From Bacteroidia bacterium (GTDB lineage: Bacteria; Bacteroidota; Bacteroidia; JADZBD01), in the NCBI GenBank assembly GCA_020054095.1, contig JAGVMA010000064.1:1-64000 (forward strand): a DNA stretch of 64,000 nt, read 5' to 3'. The first letter of the stretch is position 1, and every line of letters starts with the position of its first letter. Made by a program: the position numbers and the translations under genes. Shown here piece after piece: positions 34,575 to 43,469 of the stretch. Under the pieces are notes generated by a model. The model had not been told where the DNA came from, made no database searches, and saw only the letters and a program-made list of their open reading frames with translations.

Positions 34575-36023
34575 ATGAAAAATAATCTAACACTTATTGC
34601 AGCGTTAGCTTTAGCTACTGTTGCATACTCTCAAAACCAAGTTGATGCGTTAAGATACTCGCAGTTGGGATTTGGAGGCACAGCGCGCTTTAATTCAATG
34701 GCAGGTGCTTACGGGGCTTTGGGTTCTGATTTTTCTACACTCAGTTTTAATCCGGCCGGACTTGGCATGTACCGTAAAAGTGAAGTTTCGTTTTCGCCTT
34801 CAGTTTTTTACAGCGCTACTAGTTCATCTTATAATGGTACAAGCACAGGCGATGATAAACTAAATTTCAATTTTGGAAATGCCGGATTTGTTTTAACCGG
34901 CAGAGATGAATCTGAAAAAGCAACTTGGAAAGGGATCTCACTTGGCTTTGGATATAACCGATTGGCAAATTTTCATAACCGCATTTTTATTTCGGGAGAA
35001 AATAAAACGAGTTCTATGCTCGATGTTTTTCTCGCTCAATCGCAAGGTAGTAGCTACGATAATTTAGATCAGTTTGGTGCACAACTCGCTTTCGATACTT
35101 GGTTAATTGATAGCGTGAACAATGGAACTTATTACAGCGTATTACCTAATTATGGACAAACGCAAACTAAATCTGTGGAAACAAGAGGAGCCGTTAACGA
35201 AATGGTTTTTTCATTTGCAGGTAGTTATAAAGACAAGTTGTACATAGGTGGCACACTTGGTTTTCCAAGAATTAATTACAGCGAAGAATATACTTACACT
35301 GAGTCGCTCGAAAACGATACGATGTATGGCTTTAAACGCTACGATTATAATTACGACTTGTACACAACAGGTCGTGGATTTAATGCAAAGTTCGGTCTTA
35401 TTTACCGCCCGCTTGATGCAGTTCGCTTGGGCTTTGCAGTTCACACGCCTACATATTATAATTTAAAGGATTCGTGGTCAGCTTCAATGAACTCCTATTT
35501 TCAAGGTGGAACATACAGCGCTCAATCACCTACGGGTAATTACGATTATAGTTTAACTACACCTGCTCGCGCAATTGGTAGCATTGCTATTGTGATAAAA
35601 AAATATGGTTTAATAAGTGCCGACTATGAGTTTATAGATTACGCAACAGCACGCTTACGCAGAGGCGGTGGCAATGGTTTTGGCGGTGGTTATGCTTATG
35701 CAAGCGAAAACAATGCAATAAAAAAGAGTTATGGCGCTGCATCAAATATTCGTGTAGGTGGTGAGCTAAAAGTAAATCCGTTCAGCATCAGAGCAGGTTA
35801 TGCTTTATATGGTAGTCCGTTTAAAAATAATATTAACGATGCTTCCACAACAAGTTACACAGCCGGCTTAGGTTTCCGCGAAGACGATTTTTATATTGAC
35901 TTAGCTTATGTTTATAGCAAAAGCAAACAAGGATATTATTTATACGATGCAAATTTGGTTGATGCAGCTACCAATATTACCACATCATCTAACTTTATGT
36001 TTACACTCGGGTTTAGGTTTTAA
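34575..36023 (+). CDS. Outer-membrane transport barrel (OmpP1/FadL/TodX-like)
   Basis: From ATG 34575 (MKNNLTLIAALALATVAYSQ) a signal peptide leads a 482-residue beta-barrel. The N-terminal NQVDALRYSQLGFGGTARFN-MAGAYGALGSDFSTLSFNPAGLG block (split here for length) resembles the FadL/TodX family's conserved start, which forms the hatch, and the C-terminus ends in Phe after alternating strands (MFTLGFRF). Such proteins take up hydrophobic molecules through the outer membrane. The substrate is unknown. An upstream in-frame ATG at 34533 would add 14 residues before the signal peptide and is rejected. Confidence 0.83.
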   Translation: MKNNLTLIAALALATVAYSQNQVDALRYSQLGFGGTARFNSMAGAYGALGSDFSTLSFNPAGLGMYRKSEVSFSPSVFYSATSSSYNGTSTGDDKLNFNFGNAGFVLTGRDESEKATWKGISLGFGYNRLANFHNRIFISGENKTSSMLDVFLAQSQGSSYDNLDQFGAQLAFDTWLIDSVNNGTYYSVLPNYGQTQTKSVETRGAVNEMVFSFAGSYKDKLYIGGTLGFPRINYSEEYTYTESLENDTMYGFKRYDYNYDLYTTGRGFNAKFGLIYRPLDAVRLGFAVHTPTYYNLKDSWSASMNSYFQGGTYSAQSPTGNYDYSLTTPARAIGSIAIVIKKYGLISADYEFIDYATARLRRGGGNGFGGGYAYASENNAIKKSYGAASNIRVGGELKVNPFSIRAGYALYGSPFKNNINDASTTSYTAGLGFREDDFYIDLAYVYSKSKQGYYLYDANLVDAATNITTSSNFMFTLGFRF

Positions 36024-36043
36024 GAAATACTTTCTCAACTTAT

Positions 36044-36077
36044 ATAGTCGGCACATAATAGCCGACTATTTTTTTTG
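36044..36077. terminator. Bidirectional terminator between barrel gene and TPR gene
   Basis: ATAGTCGGC (36044-36052) pairs with GCCGACTAT (36061-36069) around an 8-base loop and is followed by a T run. The TPR gene's stop codon lies within the 3' arm. Confidence 0.78.
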
Positions 36078-37580
36078 TACCCTGCTCAAGCCCGCTTTTG
36101 CTTTTAGTTGAATACTGTTTTTGTACTCGTAGTTTTTTAGCTCAATTGCAAGTTGATAATAGTATGCTGCTTTTTCAAAATTCTTTTCCTGCTCATGTAT
36201 CAGCCCTAAGTTGAGAGCAGCATTTGCCGCAAAGTAGTAGGGATAATTTTTACACGATGTGTAAACATATTGATACAATTCTATTGCTTTGTTTGTTAAA
36301 TTCATTTTGTGGTAAATGCGAGCAAGACGGTATTCAAATTCCATTAAATCTTTATGTGTTTTTAAATTATTTGCAGGTGGTTTCTCTATTAAAGCATTAA
36401 GCGCTTTAGAATAATACCCTCCATCAAATAACAAACGAGCTTTTAATAATTGAATATTAATTACGTTTGTACTTTTTGCATCTTTTTCTGCTTGCTTGTC
36501 TTCATCTGTTTTTGCCGAGCCGTGTTTTAAAACTTCTTGCATAGTTTCCGCATACAGTTCGTTTGCGTTATTTACTTTATAACACCAGGCAATGTTTCGG
36601 TAAGCAGCTTTTATATAATTCTGCCCTTTGTACGCTGATAAATAATTTTTAAAAAGACTGGTGGCAGTGGTATCAAGTTTATTGAGATGTGCTAAGCCAT
36701 TCAAATAAATTAAATATGGAAATTGTGTGTAATGAGTTTTCGCTTCATCACAATTAAGGAAAAATAGTGCATCGTTGTTTTTGCCGCTCTTTAGCGCAAT
36801 GCTCGATGCTGCATAGCAAAGTAGAGGATTTGTGCTTGCCTTTTGTTTAACTGATGAATATGTTTTTTCAAGTTCCGTTTCGTTGCTACTTAAATTAAGT
36901 GTAGCAAATGCGTAATAGAAAAGTGTTTCCGCTTCAATATAATTCCATTCTTTTTTTTGCTGAGTAGCTAAGTAGGCTTCTCCTAATATTTTTAGCCCAA
37001 TAGTAACATCGCCTTTTAATCCAAGCGCATTAGTAGCCCATTTGTAATCATCGGGTACATTACCTATTAATGCCAAAAGTAAACCAAGGCATTTTTTAGC
37101 CGGAATAAATTCCGGATTACGATTTTTTATTTTCAACAAATAGTCATACGCCTTATTAATGTCTGATACTGCATCTAAATAGCTACCAAATTTTGCTTCG
37201 CAAAATGCATACTGCAAATGAATTTCGGCAAGTGAATAGGTTTTCCAAATACTACTTGAGGTATCATCAGCTACTGCTGATAAGTTAACTTTCTTGTATT
37301 GTTTAAAATTCAAATAACTGTTATTGTCATCTGCAGTAACACATTTTAAAAATTGTGTATAACTGTCAAGCAAAACATATAGTTTGTTTTCCGCATTAAT
37401 TTTTTTGCCTAGCTTTATAAATACATCTGCCGATTTGTAATCTAATTCAAGAAGTTCAGAGTGAGCGTTTTGGTAATTAATATCGCAGCTAAAATCGGCA
37501 AAACAATTATTGGTAAATAATAATGCTATCAAAAAAGGGATTCCGTTTTTTGAAATCCCTTTTTTAAATAAATATGTCAT
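36066..37580 (-). CDS. Exported TPR-repeat protein
   Basis: The ATG at 37580 (MTYLFKKGISKNGIPFLIALLF) gives a signal peptide ending near NCFA and a 504-residue protein. The mature part is all-helical with tetratricopeptide-like repeats, clearest in the C-terminal third (FEYRLARIYHKMNLTNKAIELY, YFAANAALNLGLIHEQEKNF). The middle resembles the Tetratricopeptide-39-like arrays found in Bacteroidota. TPRs mediate protein binding; the partner is unknown. A further upstream ATG at 37622 would overlap the zinc-ribbon gene by 29 bases and is not preferred. Confidence 0.8.
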   Translation of the reverse strand: MTYLFKKGISKNGIPFLIALLFTNNCFADFSCDINYQNAHSELLELDYKSADVFIKLGKKINAENKLYVLLDSYTQFLKCVTADDNNSYLNFKQYKKVNLSAVADDTSSSIWKTYSLAEIHLQYAFCEAKFGSYLDAVSDINKAYDYLLKIKNRNPEFIPAKKCLGLLLALIGNVPDDYKWATNALGLKGDVTIGLKILGEAYLATQQKKEWNYIEAETLFYYAFATLNLSSNETELEKTYSSVKQKASTNPLLCYAASSIALKSGKNNDALFFLNCDEAKTHYTQFPYLIYLNGLAHLNKLDTTATSLFKNYLSAYKGQNYIKAAYRNIAWCYKVNNANELYAETMQEVLKHGSAKTDEDKQAEKDAKSTNVINIQLLKARLLFDGGYYSKALNALIEKPPANNLKTHKDLMEFEYRLARIYHKMNLTNKAIELYQYVYTSCKNYPYYFAANAALNLGLIHEQEKNFEKAAYYYQLAIELKNYEYKNSIQLKAKAGLSRVQKK

Positions 37581-37593
37581 TATAACGATTGAA

Positions 37594-38358
37594 CTATTTT
37601 TCGTCAGCGAACGATGCATCAACTAAAATACGTCCGCAATGTTCGCACACTAATATTTTTTTGTGCAGACGGATGTCAAGTTGGCGCTGAGGTGGAATTT
37701 TATTGAAGCATCCGCCACACGCATCGCGCTCAACAATAACAACCGCTAAGCCGTTTTTCACATTTTGTCTCACACGTTTGTAAGCGTTTAACAAGCGATC
37801 TTCAATAACGGTTTCGGCATTTTTCGACTTTTTCAATAATGCATCCTCTTCTTTTTGCGTTTCAGCGATGATATCATCTAACTCTGCTTTTTTAGCTTTC
37901 AAAATTTTAGTACGCTCTTTCAACTCTTCTTCGCTTTGCTCTACAATTTCTTTTTTTGCTGCAATTTGTGCTTTGGCTTCTTTGGTTTTCTTTTCGGCTA
38001 ATTGAATTTCTAATGTTTGGAACTCAATTTCCTTGGTGATAGAATCGTACTCGCGATTATTACGGACTTTATTTTGCTGCGATTCATATTTCTTAATAAG
38101 TGCAGCAGCTTCTTTCGCTTTGTTTTTACGATCACTAATTTCGTTTTCGTAACCCTCTAACTCATCGTTGTAGTTTTTTAGACGAGTTTCCAAGCCGGCT
38201 ACAGCATCTTCCAAATCATTTACTTCTAATGGTAATTCGCCACGCACTGTGCGTAGTTTGTCAATTTGTGAATCAATGGTTTGTAATTGAAAAAGTGCTC
38301 TTAGTTTTTCTTCAACTGATACATCTTGTTTTTCTGCGGTTTTTGCTTTTGCGGCCAT
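37594..38358 (-). CDS. C4-type zinc-ribbon coiled-coil protein
   Basis: The 254-residue protein is a long antiparallel coiled coil (about residues 30-200) with a C-terminal zinc ribbon: CGGCF near residue 213 and CEHCGR near residue 237. This is the layout of the widespread CT398/YbbP-like zinc-ribbon family, which binds nucleic acids or flagellar/secretion factors in some species; its function in Bacteroidota is unknown. It follows the Nif3 gene by 1 base, and the Nif3-zinc-ribbon pair is, to my knowledge, a conserved arrangement in Bacteria. Confidence 0.85.
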   Translation of the reverse strand: MAAKAKTAEKQDVSVEEKLRALFQLQTIDSQIDKLRTVRGELPLEVNDLEDAVAGLETRLKNYNDELEGYENEISDRKNKAKEAAALIKKYESQQNKVRNNREYDSITKEIEFQTLEIQLAEKKTKEAKAQIAAKKEIVEQSEEELKERTKILKAKKAELDDIIAETQKEEDALLKKSKNAETVIEDRLLNAYKRVRQNVKNGLAVVIVERDACGGCFNKIPPQRQLDIRLHKKILVCEHCGRILVDASFADEK

Positions 38359-38359
38359 G

Positions 38360-39453
38360 TTATAAGTAGTTTACCGGGTTAGTTTTTATTTCCGTAAAAC
38401 GGATTGCGAATTTAGGAAATTTTTCGGTTAACAAATCATAAAATATCTCTTGCGTAAACTGCTCATTTTCAAAGTGTCCGGTGTCAACAGCCAGTATTTT
38501 GCCATCGGCATCAAAAAATTCGTGGTACTTAAAATCGGCACTTATGTAGGCATCGGCTTTTGACGAAATGGCATTTTTTAATAAAAAACTACCCGAGCCA
38601 CCACAAATTGCAACGCGCTTAATTTTTTTGTTCAGTTTTTTTGTGTGGCGAAGTACATCGCATTTCAAAACATTTTTTACATGTGATAAAAACTCCGCTT
38701 CGGTCATTTCTGATTTCAGTTCTCCTGTCATGCCTGCGCCAATTTTCGGGCTACTGTTTCCGAGCATATAAATATCATAGGCAACCTCTTCATAAGGATG
38801 AGCAGAAATTAATGTAGCTACTATTTTCGATTCCATGTGCGATTCGAAAATAACCTCGATTCGAATTTCTTCTTCATGATGAATTTCATTTTTTTTACCT
38901 ACATGCGGATTTGTATTTTCACCTGCTCTAAAAGTTCCGGTTCCACTAATGTTAAAACTACAATTGTCATAATTCCCAATTGTGCCTGCACCATTTTCAA
39001 AAAGTGCTTCACGTAGTTTATCCGCATTTTTTGTTGGGCAATAGGTAACTAATTTTCTGAGCAGCTTAGTTTTGGGTGAAAGAATGCTACAATTTATCAG
39101 TCCTATTTTTCTGCAATTTTTTTATTTACACCATTGTGTATGTTATCTAAGTTGGTGTGTGCGGCATATATGGCAATATTATTTTTTATTGCTTTTATAA
39201 TGGCGCGCTCCACATAATTTTTTCCGTTAATTTTTTTTAGGCCAGAAAAAATAATGGGGTGGTGTGCTATTACCAAATTCAGTTTTCTTTCAATCGCCTC
39301 TTGGATTACTTCTTCAATACTATCCAAGCACAAAAGAGCGCCCGTTGCTTCCATATCAGCATCGCCTACTATTAAACCGGCATTGTCATAAATTTCCTGC
39401 AAGCTAAGTGGTGCAATTTTTTCTATTTCCGATATTATTTCTTTTACCTGCAT
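38360..39453 (-). pseudogene. Nif3-like dinuclear metal-centre protein gene, single-base frameshift
   Basis: Nif3/YbgI-family proteins form toroidal hexamers with a dinuclear metal site; their role is unsettled (GTP cyclohydrolase 1 type 2-like annotation is common). The first 116 residues hold DNAGLIVGD, IAHHPIIFSG and YAAHTNLDN with metal-binding His/Asp, then the frame stops at 39103. Inserting one A in the A run 39106-39110 (minus strand) continues with IGLINCSILSPKTK, the inserted central domain and the C-terminal SGTGTFR, CGGSGSF and VDTGHFENEQFT blocks. The repaired length is 364 residues, the normal family length, so only one base is missing. This is either sequencing error or a recent knockout; everything else looks under selection. 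Confidence 0.85.
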
Positions 39454-39455
39454 AA

Positions 39456-41096
39456 TTAGTTATAAAGTAGTTTTTCCATTTCTTCGTCCTTGTTGTAAAT
39501 ATCCTGATAAAGCAAAAGTTTATTGTTTATCACTTCGCAGGAAAAATATTTTACATATAGCAAAAGCGGTTTTATGAGGTTTATTTTTTTTTGTTCCTGT
39601 CGTTCAATGTAAGCATTTAAAGAATCGGGCCGATAGTGTAAACTGTCATCGCGTATTAAAAACGAGGCGAATTCAAAATATTTATCCAGTCGCATACAGC
39701 CGTGGCTCATTGCACGCACTTCTCTGCCAAATAATTTTGGGGCATTAGTATCATGTATATAAACATCGTATTTATTGTAAAAATTAAACTTCATCACGCC
39801 CAGCGAGTTGTCTTCGCCAATGTTTTGCCTGAATTTGTAAGGCAGTGTTTTTTCGGAGTATTTTTTCCAATTTATTTTTCGGTAATCAACCACCTTTCCT
39901 GTCCAGTCTAAAACATCAAATTTTTGTTTTCTCAGATAATTTGTGTCCCATTTTATGCGCGGCAAAATTTCTTTTGATGCAATTTTATAAGGCACATTCC
40001 AATAAGGATAAACCAAAATATTTAAAATTTTACTAATTAGCAAAGGCGTAGGGTGCTTATAGTCGCCACAAATAATGCGCGATTCTAATACCAGTGTATC
40101 ATCTTCGGAAACACGTAAATTAAAGCCCGGTAAGTTTACCCAAGTATATCTTTTTTCGGTTGGCGGTGGTTCTACTCGCCATCTTTCAATATTTAATTCA
40201 ATTTGCCTGATTCGCTTTTCTATCGTATATGAAAGTGCCTTAATCATTTCCTTCCCCACTTTTCCATCGGTAGTAAGGCGGCATTTTCTTTGAAATTTCA
40301 CTAATGCCTTAGATAGTTTTAGTGAATCGGAAATAGTAGCTGTACTATCATAAAATCCCATTTCTATCATTCTTTTTTTTACTGCTACAAGGTATGCGGC
40401 AGTGTCTTTTTCTATGTCAGGCATTTCTCGCCAATGCTCATTTTTATGCTCGGCTATATATTCTTTCAATTCTCGTTTCAACAAAAAATATTGCTCAAAT
40501 TTCGGTTCCATCATTTCTAACGATTGCCTGATTGTATTGTTGCTATATGCTGCAAGCAAAAAGCTATCAGTATTGACAGGCAGTTTTTCAGGAGTCCACA
40601 CTCGGGTAATCATGCTATCAATTTTTACTCGGCCATGGTGTAAATGGTTGGCCAAAACAAAAAACGCATCAGTTGCAAGTAGCTCAATGGCCGCAATTTT
40701 ATTTACATCAAAGCCCGTAAGTAAACTATCTATAACATCTTTGCTCAAACTGTCTATTTTTTGTGAGTGATAATCCTTTGGGTACAAACCATAAGTGCGC
40801 GCATGGCGAATAATATTTTGAAGAACAAAAAAGCGGTGGTCGAAAATTCCATCGTTGCTCCAAATAGCAGTGTAATTATTTTTTTTGTAAAACGATTTTA
40901 AATTTTCGGAACATAACAAGCTATCACCACTCACAACAAGTAATTGTGCGGCTGATAATTTTTCGCTTAAGTTTTTTGTAACAGACGGGTTTACTTCTTC
41001 AGGAGCGCTAACTACTACGGTCGTATTTTTCTCTTCACCTGATTGCCCGCACGAAAAGCATACGCTAATTAATAATAGGAAGTAAAATAGTCTCAC
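39456..41096 (-). CDS. Lipoprotein L,D-transpeptidase (YkuD family)
   Basis: The protein begins with a lipoprotein signal (MRLFYFLLLISVCFSC, lipidated Cys at 16) and has 546 residues. After a scaffold domain and a peptidoglycan-binding-like helical domain (about 230-280), residues about 315-505 are a YkuD catalytic domain with the active-site motif SHGCMR preceded by YDVYIHDT. Such enzymes form 3-3 cross-links or attach lipoproteins in the peptidoglycan of the periplasm. The start codon is GTG at 41096. The stop lies 2 bases from the Nif3 start, so the genes are co-transcribed. Confidence 0.87.
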   Translation of the reverse strand: MRLFYFLLLISVCFSCGQSGEEKNTTVVVSAPEEVNPSVTKNLSEKLSAAQLLVVSGDSLLCSENLKSFYKKNNYTAIWSNDGIFDHRFFVLQNIIRHARTYGLYPKDYHSQKIDSLSKDVIDSLLTGFDVNKIAAIELLATDAFFVLANHLHHGRVKIDSMITRVWTPEKLPVNTDSFLLAAYSNNTIRQSLEMMEPKFEQYFLLKRELKEYIAEHKNEHWREMPDIEKDTAAYLVAVKKRMIEMGFYDSTATISDSLKLSKALVKFQRKCRLTTDGKVGKEMIKALSYTIEKRIRQIELNIERWRVEPPPTEKRYTWVNLPGFNLRVSEDDTLVLESRIICGDYKHPTPLLISKILNILVYPYWNVPYKIASKEILPRIKWDTNYLRKQKFDVLDWTGKVVDYRKINWKKYSEKTLPYKFRQNIGEDNSLGVMKFNFYNKYDVYIHDTNAPKLFGREVRAMSHGCMRLDKYFEFASFLIRDDSLHYRPDSLNAYIERQEQKKINLIKPLLLYVKYFSCEVINNKLLLYQDIYNKDEEMEKLLYN

Positions 41097-41199
41097 ACTA
41101 CAAATTTACTTAAGCAATTGATACCACCATTATTAAAACATTTTGCTTATCGAAAAAAAAATATAATTTCGCAGTCCTTTAAATGTTCTTTAAAAGCAT

Positions 41200-41283
41200 G
41201 CCCGGATGGCGGAATTGGTAGACGCGCTGGTCTCAAACACCAGTGATAGCAATATCATGCCGGTTCGACCCCGGCTTCGGGTA
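41200..41283 (+). tRNA. tRNA-Leu (anticodon CAA)
   Basis: Acceptor GCCCGGA pairs with TTCGGGT (two G-U pairs) followed by A73. The anticodon stem-loop is CTGGT-CTCAAAC-ACCAG (anticodon CAA). A long class II variable arm (TGATAGCAATATCA) and the T arm GCCGG-TTCGACC-CCGGC complete the cloverleaf. It reads TTG codons. CCA is not encoded. The accessory patch at 41.3-43.4 kb begins directly downstream. Confidence 0.93.
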
Positions 41284-41502
41284 CTGTCGAACTTTAGTTC
41301 GAACTTAATGGCGGTTGACGTAGTCTTCCGCCATTTTTTGTTTGAAAATGTTGGTTTTTGATGGATTAAAGAATTGTTTTTGGTTCGACAGCTACTTGGC
41401 CATTCTTCTAAATTGTTAATTTTTTCTTCGAACCAGATTGGTCATTGGGTGTATTTAATATAAAATACAGGTTCATATTTGAGTTAATTTTAAAAGTAAG
41501 AA
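41284..41502. other. Gene-free stretch downstream of tRNA-Leu
   Basis: The 219 bases hold the terminator at 41307-41339 and several GTTCGAAC-like words, including an inverted pair TGTCGAAC (41285-41292) and GTTCGACA (41383-41390). I see no ORF, no integrase and no copy of the tRNA 3' end that would mark an attachment site. Confidence 0.5.
41307..41339 (+). terminator. Intrinsic terminator of tRNA-Leu
   Basis: AATGGCGG (41307-41314) pairs with CCGCCATT (41328-41335), followed by TTTTG. Inner GAC/GTC bases can add three pairs. Confidence 0.78.
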
Positions 41503-42330
41503 ATGAGATTTTATTTTACAGCATTTATTTTATTCATTGCTTTCAACATTTCAGCACAGGTAAATAAAATTTATTTAAGGACGACAAAAATGGAAATCAC
41601 CAATGTCCCTTTCAAATTGGTTAATAGTGAAACAGCTTCTGAATATCGCTTTCAGAATTATGTAGATTCAATGTATATAATTTTGAGTACTGGTTTTAGC
41701 GGAGACATGGGTGAAGTTGATGCGGTGCCTTATTATGAATTTAGAAAAGACATAAAAGATGGCTTATATGAAATATTTATAGATAGCGTTAGTGTTCAAA
41801 AAGCGACTTTTAAAAATGGAATGAGAAATGGATTATCAATGAACACTTTTGGATTTGCTTTAGAGACTTATCAAATATTTAATTATTTAAACGATGATAT
41901 TATTGAGGTATTTGAATGTGATAACTCTGGAAATATACTGATGTATTATCAGCAATTTGATAAACATAAATACTATGTCTTTTATCATTTTAACAATACA
42001 GGAAATCTAATTGGGTTGTCATACGCTTTTTCCTTTGGAAGCACAATTCCAAGAGACGAATTTATGAACGGAATTCTTGATAGCACATATTGTAACCACT
42101 GTTATAACTCTAAGTTCGAAAGAGATGGGATTCATATTAAAGATGAGTTAAATGGACAAATGTCTCTTAGGTATTTTACAGAGCAATATTCCCTCAGTTT
42201 TAAAAACGGGGAATTATTGAATTGGGAATATGTAAATTCAAAATCTAACACCAATCAAAAAAGTAGCCAGCCATCAAATGAAATTTTGAAAAAGAAAGAA
42301 CTCTTATTGTCATATATAAAGTTTAACTAA
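41503..42330 (+). CDS. Exported uncharacterised protein with MORN-like segments
   Basis: A signal peptide (MRFYFTAFILFIAFNISAQ) heads a 275-residue protein. Segments such as KDIKDGLYEIFIDSVSVQKA, TFKNGMRNGLSMN and HIKDELNGQMSLRYF have the beta-hairpin rhythm of MORN/YwqK-type repeats, but they are too degenerate for a firm call. The product should be periplasmic or surface-bound. It lies in the accessory patch after tRNA-Leu and is followed after 10 bases by another exported unknown, so the two form an operon. Codons are AT-richer than in the housekeeping genes around, in keeping with an acquired segment. Confidence 0.65.
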   Translation: MRFYFTAFILFIAFNISAQVNKIYLRTTKMEITNVPFKLVNSETASEYRFQNYVDSMYIILSTGFSGDMGEVDAVPYYEFRKDIKDGLYEIFIDSVSVQKATFKNGMRNGLSMNTFGFALETYQIFNYLNDDIIEVFECDNSGNILMYYQQFDKHKYYVFYHFNNTGNLIGLSYAFSFGSTIPRDEFMNGILDSTYCNHCYNSKFERDGIHIKDELNGQMSLRYFTEQYSLSFKNGELLNWEYVNSKSNTNQKSSQPSNEILKKKELLLSYIKFN

Positions 42331-42340
42331 TCTGATAAAA

Positions 42341-42700
42341 ATGAGAAAAGTTTTCATCCTTTTCATATTATCATTGAGTTTTAAGGTTTCAGGGCAGACT
42401 TGCGATACACTTATAGAAACAAAATCAAACAATATTGTGCTTACAGAAAGTTTTTATTCTTCCAATTGTAAAAAGAAATCATATCAACGTGTTAAAACGA
42501 ATCACCAAAAAAAATGGGACATTAGAACAACAGAAATTAAGTGGAATGAAAATGGAAAAGTTGTTTACAAAGCGAAATCAAAGACACAAGTTGAAGGAGA
42601 TTGGGGAGAAAGAAGAAAGACCATAAAATGGATATTCAGAATTAATGGAAAATTTTGTATCAAGAGAAGTAAATCACAAAAACATGTTAGTCTTCATTAA
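42341..42700 (+). CDS. Small exported uncharacterised protein
   Basis: The 119-residue product has a signal peptide (MRKVFILFILSLSFKVSGQ) and a basic mature part with two cysteines near the start (TCDTLIE, SNCKKKSY) and a lone one near the end. I recognise no family. It follows the preceding exported gene by 10 bases in the same direction and is AT-rich with many Lys codons. A secreted, short basic protein could be an effector or an inhibitor, but the sequence does not show which. Confidence 0.6.
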   Translation: MRKVFILFILSLSFKVSGQTCDTLIETKSNNIVLTESFYSSNCKKKSYQRVKTNHQKKWDIRTTEIKWNENGKVVYKAKSKTQVEGDWGERRKTIKWIFRINGKFCIKRSKSQKHVSLH

Positions 42701-42747
42701 ATTATGCCTAACATGTCGCAATCGAACTTTGAATCAAATAATCTACT

Positions 42748-43255
42748 ATGAATCATAAAACGGAGGAAGACCTAAGAGTCACACCTCAAAAAGTAAAAAG
42801 TATGCCCGGCCGGGAAAACATGAGCGATGAGATGGCGGAAAATGTTGCGAGGACAGTTCGAAAAAATGTCGCCAAAAAAGAAATCCAAACTAAACAGCTA
42901 ATTTGGATATCACAAATTGTGATATCAAGTTCAGACAAAGATTCTGGTTGGGGTGGAGTGCGTAAAATGCCATTCGTTTTTACGGAGCAGGGAGTTGCAA
43001 TGCTTTCAAGTGTCCTATAGCGATACTGCAATTGACGTGAATATTCAAATCATAAGAATATTCACTAAAATGCGGGAAATGCTGGTTACACAAAAAGATA
43101 TCTTGCTAAAGCTTGAAAACCTTGAAAGAAAAATCCTGAAACAGGACGATCGACATAAGAAGCATGAAGATGAAATTCAGATAATTTTTAAAGCACTTAA
43201 ACGATTACTGAATCCGGAATTACCTCCTCGAAAACGGATAGGATTCAAACCGTAA
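42748..43255 (+). pseudogene. ORF6N-domain (KilA-type) gene remnant, frameshifted
   Basis: The frame from 42748 carries the ORF6N-domain core (GGVRKMPFVFTEQGVAMLSSVL) and stops at 43020. The next frame (from about 43011) continues SDTAIDVNIQIIRIFTKMRE, then a coiled coil and the family's usual end (LLNPELPPRKRIGFKP). Two bases are missing where families normally have a residue between VL and SD. The first 60 residues do not look like the ORF6N DNA-binding start and may also be damaged. ORF6N proteins are typical of phages and mobile elements, so this marks the patch as once mobile. Confidence 0.75.
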
Positions 43256-43365
43256 TTTCAATGTTGAAATCAAACTTGTCCGTTTCTGCGTTTTGTTGTC
43301 CTAAATTGCTCGTAAATGCGGAGTGAATCAGTTAGTTGGTACGACAACCGTCCAACCCGCTGTAC

Positions 43366-43400
43366 AAAAGCAGGACTTCAAAAAAAGTTCTGCTTTTTTT
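43366..43400 (+). terminator. Intrinsic terminator at the right edge of the patch
   Basis: AAAAGCAGGACT (43366-43377) pairs with AGTTCTGCTTTT (43386-43397, one G-U) and is followed by further T. It lies 110 bases past the ORF6N remnant. Confidence 0.75.
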
Positions 43401-43448
43401 TCGTACATACTTTTTCGCTCAATAACCAAATCTATCATTCGAATTTTA

Positions 43449-43456
43449 TACATTTG
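43449..43456 (+). promoter_or_regulatory. Candidate -7 element (TACATTTG) for the sterol-desaturase-family gene
   Basis: TACATTTG fits TAnnTTTG exactly and lies 13 bases before the ATG at 43470. The -33 element is not recognisable. Confidence 0.4.
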
Positions 43457-43469
43457 AATAAAAAAAATT

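Larger units (their letters stand above)
43256..43469. other. Gene-free stretch at the right edge of the accessory patch
   Basis: The 214 bases carry the terminator at 43366-43400, the -7-like element at 43449 and a 5-bp hairpin GTTGG/CCAAC near 43335-43355. No ORF or attachment-site repeat was seen. Confidence 0.5.

Noticed and set aside
37581-37622. ATG at 37622 for the TPR gene
   Set aside because: It would place 14 extra residues before a good signal peptide and overlap the zinc-ribbon gene by 29 bases.
43335-43360. Partial tRNA or attachment-site copy near the right edge of the tRNA-Leu patch
   Set aside because: GTTGG/CCAAC makes a short hairpin, but the bases do not match the tRNA-Leu 3' end or a T arm.
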